Shown: piece after piece, positions 57,901 through 64,000 of the stretch | Position numbering within the stretch: the stretch's first letter is position 1 | Layout of the letters: the number at the start of each line of letters is the position of its first letter | Assembly (NCBI GenBank): GCA_948144175.1 | Contig: CANXME010002160.1 | Coordinates: 1,497,501 to 1,561,500 of the forward strand | Source of the DNA: Closterium sp. NIES-65 | Taxonomy: Eukaryota > Streptophyta > Zygnematophyceae > Desmidiales > Closteriaceae | Length of the DNA stretch: 64,000 nucleotides | Direction: 5' to 3' | Program-made: the position numbers and the translations under genes | The notes under the pieces: generated by a model | What the model was told of the DNA's origin: nothing | The model's database searches: none | Seen by the model: the letters and a program-made list of their open reading frames with translations, nothing else

Positions 57901-60900
57901 TTCCTCTGTAGCTGCTGCCTGCTCTGTGGCGCTGCTGCTTCCTGACTGATCTTGCCCCATGACCCCTGCTGTCACGTCCGCTTCCTTTGTGACGGCCATA
58001 AGAGCGAAGTCACTCAGGCCAAATTCCCGCTCATGCCGCTCTCGGCGCCGCTGCTGCTCAATGGCTTCAAAAACCCAATCAAGGTCCTCTCGCTTCTTAT
58101 CCACCGCGGCTTCCTCCCTCTCCCCTGGCAGCCAGATTTCTTCTTGCTCAGCGTAGACCACCGGCCTTTCATCTTCCTCCTCCCAAGGATAGACCCACCT
58201 CCTTTCCAGTGGGTAGCCGCATTCGCGCTGTCGCTCATCGTGCTCCTGAATCTCGCCCAACATTGCACGTGCCAATGCCTCTTTCGCCGCTGACCTCTCT
58301 GTTGGTGGCTGCACCGCTGCTGCTTTATCGCGCTTCCGTTCCCACCGCAGCTGAGAGTGGTACATGCGGATGGTAGCCACAAGCCAGTGCATTACGTTGA
58401 GATCCATAGCCCGACCCAACGCCCTCCTCCTCTCTTCTTCCGTCACCTCCGGGTGTGCCGTCGCATCCATCATGAACCCCATTGCAAGCTCTCTCTCCAG
58501 CGCCGTTGGCTCTTGCCACTCCCCCGTCAAGCAGTCGTACACCATACCTGGACCCGGGTCCTCACCATGCATCCGAAATGCCGTTGCGTTCAGATAGGAC
58601 ACGAACGTAGGCCAGGCCTGCCTTGGCTTGCCCACTTCGTTGCACGGAAACTGAGCCGGATGATCCAACCGCATCACCGGTGCCGCCAACCTTCCTGGTT
58701 CCAGGATGTCCTCCACCAACCGCGGTGTTGGTCTTTCCATGAGTGAGAGTCGGTACTGCAGTGCAGCCTCGCTGACCCCATTAGTCCAGAAGCGGCGAGT
58801 CCGATGCGCTCTGCTCCCCATCTGCGCTCCATCCACGACCACGCCCGGCCCTAGCTCTGCCGTCACCTCCTCGTGCGCCAGCTGCACTTGCTCCCTGATA
58901 TCTCCTTCCATGTCCACATTCTCGACAATGTAGAGCACGTTGCCCTGGATACGCTTTATCAAGCCCAACACTCGTTTCAGCTCTCGGAACAAGCTGCTCC
59001 TTTCGTCCATCAGTCCTCTCCCTGCACCTGCTCGTGAGTAGCCTTGGCACTCCCACCCCGCAATGACTATATCTATCCTTCCCCACTGTCGCAGCTGCTG
59101 TTCGTCCACGTCACGTATATTGCATTGTCCACACTGTAGGCTTCGATCCATGGATTCTGAGCAGAACTGGTGCGGGTAGCGCTCGTGCAACTTGCTCGCG
59201 TGACAAACTGCCATCTTCGCCGCCTCCATGTCGCTTTCAACCAGTATCCATTTCTCTACGCTGATGCCCGACTTCAGCACTGCTGCTAATCCCGTCCCTA
59301 TGCCCCCGAAGAGGTCCAACACCACCGTCGGCCCCAGCAGTCGCTTGGTGTTGGTACAGAGCGCTCTGAGATCTGGTTCCCCTTCTGCTCCTCCCGGATC
59401 CGGCGGCGGCAGCCGCTCGATCTGCTGCCACGTGGGTATGCCCAACTCCTGCCGTATCTCTGCCTCTGTGCACTGATACGCCTCCCTAGGTTCTCTGCAC
59501 ACAAAACGCACTGGCAGCGTGCCGAGTGGTCCGTCGTCCTCCCAGTAGCAGACCCTGTACTGCACTTTCTCTTCCCACATGCAGATAGTGGCACCGATCC
59601 CAAACAAGTACTCTACGCCGATGAGCAGATCGAAATCTTCCGACTCCGATACGCCGCAGTCCACCCGGAGTGCGCACTCTTCCGGAGTTCCCGGATTCAG
59701 CAGAAGGGACATGGACTGCCGAGTCTTCGGCATCCACTTCGCCTCCCCTCCCTCGGCCGTCATCAGCAGGTATCCTTCCGCGATAAGCCGCCCCGGCATA
59801 TGCAGCTGTAACTTCTCCGCCAGGCGTTTACCGATTAGGACATGGGCCGCTCCCGTGTCAACTATAGCCCTTGGTGCCGTGAATCCCCCAATCGTCACCG
59901 CTCCCTCCGCTATGGTCAGCACCGTGGCCTGGCTCGCCATCCTTTCCTTTGGGTGCCTGAATGCCGCTCCTGGGGTCTCCGGCCTATCGCTCGCCCGCCG
60001 TCTCGGCCCGTCCTCCCGCCTGACGTCTTCGGGAAAGTCCTGCCTTCGGGTGCTCCTCCTCAGTCCCAGCTCCTCACGGTCTCGCGCCGGCTGAGCCATG
60101 AGCATGAATTCGGGGTCCTCCGCGTCTGCTTCCTCTTGTGCCACCATGGCCGGCTCCTTCGACTCCGCTGCCTCCAGCTCCGCCAGTTGCGCCCGTAACC
60201 TTGCAATGGTGGCTTGCTTGTCCTCCCCCGCTTCTCCGCCTCGCCGATCCCTTCTCGCCGCGTAACATTCTGCTTCGCGGTGTCCCATCCTGTTACACCT
60301 GGTGCAGCTTGGTGCGCTGGGGCAGTCTCTCCGCATGTGATCTCGGCTCCCGCAGATCGAGCAGGCTGCGGGGTTACGGCAATCCCTTCGGAGATGTCCT
60401 GTCATCCCGCAGTTGTGACAGCGCTGGGGGTCCTCTCGTCCTCTCTCTTCCCCAACCTGATAGGCTGACGTCGCTGCCCACGCCGGGCGCCTCCTTTCCG
60501 GTGCTCTGTCTGCCGACCGTTCTACCTCATACATGCGCCGCCCGGTCTCCACGCGCTTTACGATCTCGTACGCTCCCTTCAACGTAGCCTCAGGCCCCAT
60601 TTCAAATACTCGCACTTCCACATCCTGCCGCAGCGGCTGGCTCAATCCGTTTACAAACTTCCCGATCAACCTGCCCTGATCCGTACAGTTCATGTCTTCC
60701 GCCAACTCCACCAGCCTCCCGTAATACGCAAGTAGAGATTCCCCGTCTCTGCGGCGGAACCCACGAAACTCCACCACCCGCTCCGCTGTCTGCAGCGGGA
60801 ATTGCTCACGCAGCATCGCCAGAAAACGCACCGTCGGATCACGTTCGCCTGGCGCTCTCCCCGCCGCCCAGTCGAGTAGCTCCTTCCTGGAGATCCGGTA

Positions 60901-60984
60901 GTAGGTCTCCGCTTCTCCCGACAAGGTATTGGCCAAGCCTCTGAAGAACTCTTCTGGATCCAGCCGGTCCTTTGCCCAGCGCAC
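54985..60984 (-). CDS. Gypsy gag-pol polyprotein with embedded cytosine-5 methyltransferase
   Basis: The frame has 1999 codons; the nominal start is GTG at 60984, only the first start-like codon after the TAG. Numbered from there: gag about 1-150 (LANTLSGEAETYYR); CCHC knuckles at C189-C202, C208-C221 and C227-C240; aspartic protease with DTGA at 376-379; methyltransferase about 551-870; charged linker 870-1050; reverse transcriptase about 1090-1310 with D1194 in TTLDLRQGFNQ and YIDD at 1254-1257; RNase H with D1403, E1442 and D1469; and integrase with a zinc-binding H/C region (C1648, C1651) and core residues D1680, D1740 and E1776 (spacing 35). The C-terminus reads VKEVRPSGVIVLEDGKGKRV, an SH3-like tail; no chromodomain was seen. 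All catalytic residues of RT, RNase H and integrase are present, unlike in the copia copies. It is probably young. Confidence 0.95.
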   Translation of the reverse strand: MRWAKDRLDPEEFFRGLANTLSGEAETYYRISRKELLDWAAGRAPGERDPTVRFLAMLREQFPLQTAERVVEFRGFRRRDGESLLAYYGRLVELAEDMNCTDQGRLIGKFVNGLSQPLRQDVEVRVFEMGPEATLKGAYEIVKRVETGRRMYEVERSADRAPERRRPAWAATSAYQVGEERGREDPQRCHNCGMTGHLRRDCRNPAACSICGSRDHMRRDCPSAPSCTRCNRMGHREAECYAARRDRRGGEAGEDKQATIARLRAQLAELEAAESKEPAMVAQEEADAEDPEFMLMAQPARDREELGLRRSTRRQDFPEDVRREDGPRRRASDRPETPGAAFRHPKERMASQATVLTIAEGAVTIGGFTAPRAIVDTGAAHVLIGKRLAEKLQLHMPGRLIAEGYLLMTAEGGEAKWMPKTRQSMSLLLNPGTPEECALRVDCGVSESEDFDLLIGVEYLFGIGATICMWEEKVQYRVCYWEDDGPLGTLPVRFVCREPREAYQCTEAEIRQELGIPTWQQIERLPPPDPGGAEGEPDLRALCTNTKRLLGPTVVLDLFGGIGTGLAAVLKSGISVEKWILVESDMEAAKMAVCHASKLHERYPHQFCSESMDRSLQCGQCNIRDVDEQQLRQWGRIDIVIAGWECQGYSRAGAGRGLMDERSSLFRELKRVLGLIKRIQGNVLYIVENVDMEGDIREQVQLAHEEVTAELGPGVVVDGAQMGSRAHRTRRFWTNGVSEAALQYRLSLMERPTPRLVEDILEPGRLAAPVMRLDHPAQFPCNEVGKPRQAWPTFVSYLNATAFRMHGEDPGPGMVYDCLTGEWQEPTALERELAMGFMMDATAHPEVTEEERRRALGRAMDLNVMHWLVATIRMYHSQLRWERKRDKAAAVQPPTERSAAKEALARAMLGEIQEHDERQRECGYPLERRWVYPWEEEDERPVVYAEQEEIWLPGEREEAAVDKKREDLDWVFEAIEQQRRRERHEREFGLSDFALMAVTKEADVTAGVMGQDQSGSSSATEQAAATEEELTAAADPRAKQPGWPEGQPDWVIGDGMSAADAGKLREVLTKHRAAFAYTLKEVGRCNMAVVTLDLTTDIPVYQRRRRMTAEEVRICKEKCQELLEAGFIRRSNSEYAAATVVAARTDLTGKVLSKRMCGDYRGLNKITVMKRYQTPMPDELFDLLAEARVFTTLDLRQGFNQIPLAEADKKKTAFHGPDGQYEWNFLPFGLKSASPEFQRVMDQVLRDVKNAACYIDDVIVFSTDSSSHVADVEATLSAIQGAGLTCHPGKCSFGQTTVYYLGLEVEGGKIGIQKAKVEVLDRVATPKDRSSLRALLGFLNYYRKFVPNFSSRATALNQLLREDQPWEWGPDQERAVQDLMGAVKNGAVLELPRADLPFTLYTDWSSAGMGAVLTQMKGEEEKVVAFASRSCNAAEANYSSYEGEGLAVVWAVKHFRVYLQGRNFTLVTDHQPLLWLMQAPDLTGRNARWAMKLQEYDFEIRHRPGKTMQHVDGLSRNPPAVQPSACLMAMAKEADRGQVWGEQKGGPADIWEDPAALAWIQGATTEEGAVSARVRARGEHYRWFKEQVQLRTGEGWKHVPPPVEREGIISEVHAKLGHYGPLRTQQLVQTGWWWAGMRQQIKDWVSKCDACCRNRAVLEREKAELQPLPIVSLGYRWSLDIAGELPVTTKGRRYILLMVEHVSKWAEARPLVQKSAEAVAEAFEEMVITRLGACGEVLTDQGTEFAGAFDQLLQASGIRHRTTSRYHPQSDGLTERLVQTVKKGLRAYGEEHKRDWDRKLCWVMAGYRFSKQAALRDVSPYYLLFGKEPVLPVGAPKLLADVITTGSPKKWVAVADARAAYLRHLLPAALENLHVAQLRDIEQYKRRQEANGKGVAAGVQEEEEVYIRRQRKHALDVGLSQQRWTVKEVRPSGVIVLEDGKGKRVADHVTNVARIRSKMAKGGPQGPMTRTRAAALRHGRGQGGSEEETSKEKGKQKVG
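58375..59334 (-). other. Cytosine-5 DNA methyltransferase domain inside gypsy pol
   Basis: The domain spans residues about 551-870 of the polyprotein. Motif I is VVLDLFGGIGTGLAA (SAM binding, 554-568). Motif II is LVESD with E583. Motif IV is AGWECQGYSRAG with the candidate catalytic Cys at 646. Motif VI is VENVD (E688). Motif VIII is SRAHRTRRFW (724-733). Motif IX-like is PTALERELAMGF (826-837). Motif X is GRAMDLNVMHWL (857-868). The order is canonical, not the rearranged DRM order. The usual Pro before the catalytic Cys (PCQ) is Glu here. The enzyme would add methyl groups to cytosine in DNA; the target is unknown. Placement between protease and reverse transcriptase means it should be released from, or act within, the polyprotein. 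Confidence 0.92.
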
Positions 60985-60999
60985 CTGCAGGTTTTCGAG

Positions 61000-61422
61000 C
61001 TACATGATGTAGTTTTTAAGGCTCGGTCCTCGCCTTGTATCTCCCGAGAACCTCTCCGGCACCTCAATTTTTGGTAGCTGCGTGTACTTCCACCGCAGGA
61101 TCGACGCCTCATCCTCCGTTCCTTGCCACGAGGCACTCCGCTGATATGCGCTCGGCCCTCCTGGCTGCGAACACCCCGGCTGCTGGCTGCGCAGGCGTTC
61201 CCTCTGCTCGTTGGATGCGTTCGTACGGCCATCCTTGTCATTCACGCCATCGCCGCCTTGCGGCCCACTTGCACCATCACTCGGCCCAGTCCGGCCTTCC
61301 GTCCTTCCCGTCTCCTGAGAGAGATCTATCGGCCGACCGTTGCCTTCTTCGTTCACCATTTCCTCCTGGTCCTTCTGCTTGACCGTGACCGACTCTAGCT
61401 TCTTTCCAGATCTTAACCGCAT
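61000..61422 (-). CDS. gag: N-terminal gag of the gypsy element, ended by TAG
   Basis: The 140 codons start at ATG 61422 (MRLRSGKKLE) and end with PSLKNYIM at TAG 61000-61002. The segment ILRWKYTQLPKIEVPERFSG is a gag-like start of the capsid region. The next codons in the same frame, LENLQVRWAKDRLDP, continue gag into the 1999-codon frame, so one TAG separates the two. Either the TAG is a point mutation or it is read through. It lies inside gag rather than at a gag-pol border, which favours mutation. Confidence 0.75.
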   Translation of the reverse strand: MRLRSGKKLESVTVKQKDQEEMVNEEGNGRPIDLSQETGRTEGRTGPSDGASGPQGGDGVNDKDGRTNASNEQRERLRSQQPGCSQPGGPSAYQRSASWQGTEDEASILRWKYTQLPKIEVPERFSGDTRRGPSLKNYIM

Positions 61423-62285
61423 AGACTGTGCGTATGTAATCCCCAGCTCCTACCCATTCATTTCGACTGTGGTTATGGCTCCGTGTTAGAACTGCGTGAG
61501 ACAAAGAGTACTACAGTAATTTCACGAAAACATACGCACAGTAGCAGTCCCATGGCCCGAGGCCCTTTCTTATGCTTCCCTACCTACTCTAGCAAGGCTA
61601 CCTAGCAACGAAGCTGTTGAGTAGATAGCCTAGCTGCCAACCGTACTGCCGTGCTGCCTGCCTCCCAGCTGGAAACAGTGACTTCCAGCTGACCTCGGAC
61701 TCGGTGTCTGCGGAAACAAAAAGAGCACACCCCCATGCACACCATATCCACCCCAATCTCATACCACGCCACGTCATTCTGCAGCCACCTCTGCCAACCG
61801 GTCCTTCCCCTTTTCTCGGTCCCTCCTCTCCTCCTTGTCGCATGCCTGGTCCTTCCCCGCTGCAGGGTCCCTCGCTATTTACAAATGTACATCACAGTTC
61901 AGTACACCTTCCCCCCCCCCTTTTGTTTTGTTTTGCCCTTATGCTTATCCCTGCTTCACCCTCTGTCAGACCTCCTTAGGCCATAGCCTCAGGATTCTGA
62001 CAGGCCAGACAGAGGACGACAACGAAAGTACTCGGATGAAGGCAGCACAATTGAGTTAGAAAGCGAGCTTCCGCAGCGAGCCTTGGCATAGCTCCAGCAG
62101 TGAGCAAAGCAGGGCAATGGCAAGACTGGAGCGATTCACAGCTTGTGCAGGGGGGGTGACGACATGGAAAGAACCCACAGAACAAATGTGCCTGTGCCTC
62201 TTTTACCAAGTGAATCAGGTGCAAGATACGACAGAAGTGCTGATGAAAGTCAGTGCCGATTTGGGGAGAGGGGATCGTGGTGCGA
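61423..62285. other. Region upstream of the gypsy gag; possible leader and LTR
   Basis: On the minus strand this lies upstream of gag and should contain the 5' leader and LTR. I could not find a matching second copy downstream. It has C/T-rich stretches (61780-61960) on the plus strand. No gene was recognised. Confidence 0.3.
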
Positions 62286-62287
62286 CT

Positions 62288-62360
62288 CACAAGTAAGTGA
62301 GGCTGGAGAGTGAATTGATCCATTGCGGTAAGCGGATGCTGCGAAGGAACATCAGGTCAC
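62288..62360 (-). CDS. LRR exon
   Basis: The minus strand reads DLMFLRSIRLPQWINSLSSL then TYL, ending at donor-like GTGAGT. It is similar in design to the other one-repeat exons, though the N-x-L-x-G part is altered. Confidence 0.45.
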
Positions 62361-62399
62361 TGCCACAGAGGGAAGAAGAGAGGGGGGAGTGAGGGCGAG

Positions 62400-63095
62400 C
62401 ACAACCTCAAGCTTCTGCTGTGCCCTGCTGGTTTAACCAAAGGAATTTTGTGATGGTTTGTTAATAGGACCTGTGAATCCTTGAAAACGATACGTGTATG
62501 CTTGTTCCTTCGTGAGGTGTACCCATGCACTGTAGTACTACTCGGGAGGGATGAAAAGCATTTGATTTCGATCTGATCATAGCAAGGTTGAAAAAACGTC
62601 GTTTTTTTGGAAATTTACCGTAATAAACGGCCGTAAAAAACGGTATTGTAAAAAACGGTAAAAAACGGTTCTAGAAGGTAATTTTTGCTTGAAGAAAAAA
62701 TCGGCCATTTTATGGGACCAAATTGATGGCGAAAATCACTAGCATGAAGAGGATGAATCCCTCCTTGCATGTGTGCATGTGTGGGCATGATTGAATTTGT
62801 ATCCGACCTTGTTTTTGCCTTTTTTTTTCTTGGTGACAAGCGTTCTTTAACAAAAAAACGCCGTTTAAAAAAAAAAACTGGAAAAAACGGACCGTAATTT
62901 ACGAAAACCATAATTTTGAACCTTGGATCATAGTATACGCTCATCGGATGCAATGCGTTCAAGTTCAACGAGCAAGCCTAAAGCTAACCAAGAGAACGTC
63001 AAGATGACACCGGTATCGTGGTTGTGCCTTGTTGGTTACCAAAATTATGCATCAAATATGGAAGAAAAGAAAACAAGACAAGGCACGCATCCAGC
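62400..63095. other. Gap, AT-rich with aaaaacgg-type words
   Basis: Around 62590-62910 there are repeated 'aaaaaacggt' and 'ccgtttt'-like words in both orientations (for example taaaaaacggta near 62635-62670 and aaaaaacgccgtttaaaa near 62855). This suggests inverted ends of a short AT-rich element at about 62595-62915. No target duplication was confirmed. Confidence 0.3.
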
Positions 63096-63104
63096 GACAG
63101 TGCA

Positions 63105-63185
63105 GCAGATACTCTTTGAGTTTAGTAAGGGCAGAAAGAGAGGAAGGGAGCTCTCCAGCCGTGAGGTTGAGACCCTTGAGTGCAC
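63105..63185 (-). CDS. LRR exon
   Basis: The minus strand reads ALKGLNLTAGELPSSLSALT then KLKEYL, a plant-type LRR (LxGELPSSLSALTKL). Confidence 0.6.
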
Positions 63186-63239
63186 TAAGCAAAAATGAGA
63201 GCACGGGCAAGTGCCGTGTAGAATGTGGGAGAGAGGGGG

Positions 63240-63290
63240 GCAGCAGCAGGCAGAGAGCCAATTAGATGGTTGCTGAGGTTTGCAAGAGGA
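63240..63290 (-). CDS. LRR exon, partial
   Basis: The minus strand reads LANLSNHLIGSLPAAAPLS. The NLSNHLIGSLP core is LRR-like. It directly adjoins the hAT-type element at 63303-63979, so the exon or intron may have been split by that insertion. Confidence 0.45.
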
Positions 63291-63302
63291 CTTGAATACA
63301 TT

Positions 63303-63979
63303 CTATGTTGGAATATACGGTCAGCTCCTAAAGCGTATAGTATATACACCCTTGCGTTTATACGCAAAACGCTATACGCTAGCTAATACGCTATACGCAG
63401 TCAGAAATTGTTAGGGGCTTCCTAGGGAAAAAAAAAGAATCGAAGGTATACAGAAAGATGTGGAATCTGCTGGTGAGCATTTCGCTGAAATCGAGATGCA
63501 AAACGGCGTTCTAGAGAAGGGGATATGTGCCTCCAAAGTTTTCAATCGCGTCTGGCAGTTCAGATTTACAATTCCGATTAGTACCGCATTGAAAACCATC
63601 CCATCTACAAACTCCAATCTGTCAAAACGTCCCCCCAACAAACTCCTCTCACGCTACTTACCAGCCAACCCAGCTGCACTTGTCATATCTACTAGCTTAC
63701 TTTCCCGCTTCCCAACAGAGTTCATTCCGATTCCTACTTCTCCTTTAGCGATAGTGTCTACTACACATCCCACTCCAATCGCCGTTCTGACTTAGGAAAA
63801 TGCTACAAAAGTCTTAGTGAGAATAGAAAATACCTTCCCGATGTAGGGCACGATATTTTTTCACCTGTCCAGGAAAGATCTTCCCTTGCCAAAAAAAGCA
63901 TATGTCCAAACCGGCCCCTAAGTGGATAGTGTATAAGCGATAGCGTGTATATACACTAAACGCGTATATTCCAACATAG
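63303..63979. mobile_element. Complete short hAT-type element with perfect TIRs and 8-bp target duplication
   Basis: The left end ctatgttggaatatacg (63303-63319) and right end cgtatattccaacatag (63963-63979) are exact reverse complements over 17 bp. The flanks aatacatt (63295-63302 and 63980-63987) are an exact 8-bp duplication. Length is 677 bp. Inside each end are many CGTATA/TATACG words (for example 63339-63397 and 63930-63966), possible subterminal binding sites. An 8-bp duplication points to hAT, although the terminal bases are not the usual CAGGG. No transposase is encoded. Confidence 0.92.
63460..63795 (+). other. Unrecognised open frame carried inside the short hAT-type element
   Basis: The plus strand gives 111 codons (ESAGEHFAEIEMQNGVLEKG near the start). 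The minus strand of the same DNA gives AIGVGCVVDTIAKGEVGIG, followed after KLVDMTSAAGLAG by a donor-like gtaagt (about 63660). Either strand could be a captured host gene fragment. I do not recognise a family on either strand. Confidence 0.3.
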
Positions 63980-64000
63980 AATACATTGGGCAATGAATAG

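Larger units (their letters stand above)
54985..61422 (-). mobile_element. Ty3/gypsy retrotransposon carrying a DNA methyltransferase
   Basis: The order on the minus strand is gag, three CCHC knuckles, protease, cytosine-5 methyltransferase, a charged linker, reverse transcriptase, RNase H and integrase. Reverse transcriptase before integrase defines Ty3/gypsy. The coding part is nearly intact, with one TAG at 61000-61002. No LTR pair could be found by eye on either side, so the ends given are those of the coding part only. Purine-rich sequence after the stop (54984-54920, minus sense) could hold the polypurine tract. LRR exons on the same strand lie at 54.65 kb and 62.3 kb, so the element probably inserted in an LRR gene. 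Confidence 0.9.

Noticed and set aside
55141-60587. Plus-strand frames of 60-180 codons opposite the gypsy polyprotein
   Set aside because: They are antisense shadows of the 1999-codon frame with no recognisable domains.
53944-61492. tgttagaac at 53944 and 61484 as possible LTR starts of the gypsy element
   Set aside because: The sequence after the 9-mer does not match between the two sites, so they cannot be an LTR pair.

Overview
The window looks like nuclear DNA of a plant-lineage eukaryote with a repeat-rich genome. The evidence is intron-split leucine-rich-repeat (LRR) exons with GT donors, Ty1/copia and Ty3/gypsy retrotransposons, hAT-type DNA elements and a long satellite array. A streptophyte alga, possibly a zygnematophyte such as Closterium, is my best guess from the style of the LRR and copia proteins. 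I cannot prove it without a search. No bacterial operon, rRNA gene, canonical tRNA gene or CRISPR array was seen.

Layout. 0.05-3.05 kb (-): a decayed hAT-transposase-like gene (ZNF862/KIAA1586-like) with several in-frame stops. 3.7-9.25 kb (+): copia copy A, truncated at both ends. 10.68-11.52 kb: a CA-rich microsatellite. 11.56-11.99 kb (-): a copia RNase H fragment (E) joined head-on to copia copy B (+, 12.0-16.9 kb). The 3' LTR of copy B appears split by two later insertions. 18.8-20.5 kb (+): copia fragment C. 17.5-22.8 kb also holds three short hAT-type elements, two with exact 8-bp target duplications, and two tRNA-like (SINE-like) segments. 21.3-23.95 kb (-): pieces of an LRR ectodomain protein. 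24.16-24.31 kb: CATGA decamers. 25.26-32.13 kb (+): copia copy D, the most complete copy, with ~125-bp LTRs, a primer-binding site and a near-matching 5-bp target duplication, but broken by many stops. 32.3-34.5 kb (-): a repeated set of LRR exons. 34.87-49.75 kb: about 250 tandem copies of a 59-bp satellite. 50.2-54.65 kb (-): more LRR exons. 54.99-61.42 kb (-): a Ty3/gypsy element whose pol contains a complete cytosine-5 DNA methyltransferase domain. 62.3-63.3 kb (-): further LRR exons. 63.30-63.98 kb: a complete 677-bp non-autonomous element with perfect 17-bp inverted repeats and an 8-bp target duplication.

The parts fit together as follows. LRR exons on one strand from 63.3 kb down to 21.3 kb look like one or a few receptor-like genes into which the gypsy element, the satellite, copia D and hAT elements were inserted or expanded. 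The copia copies and the hAT gene are old: many premature stops look like CAG to TAG, TGG to TAG or CGA to TGA, as expected from deamination of methylated cytosine. The gypsy element is young: its 1999 codons are open with one TAG near the gag start. The most interesting item is the gypsy-borne methyltransferase. Retrotransposon-encoded methyltransferases have, as I recall, been described in Klebsormidium and dinoflagellates, so the class is not new, but this copy has an unusual ECQ in place of PCQ at the catalytic motif.
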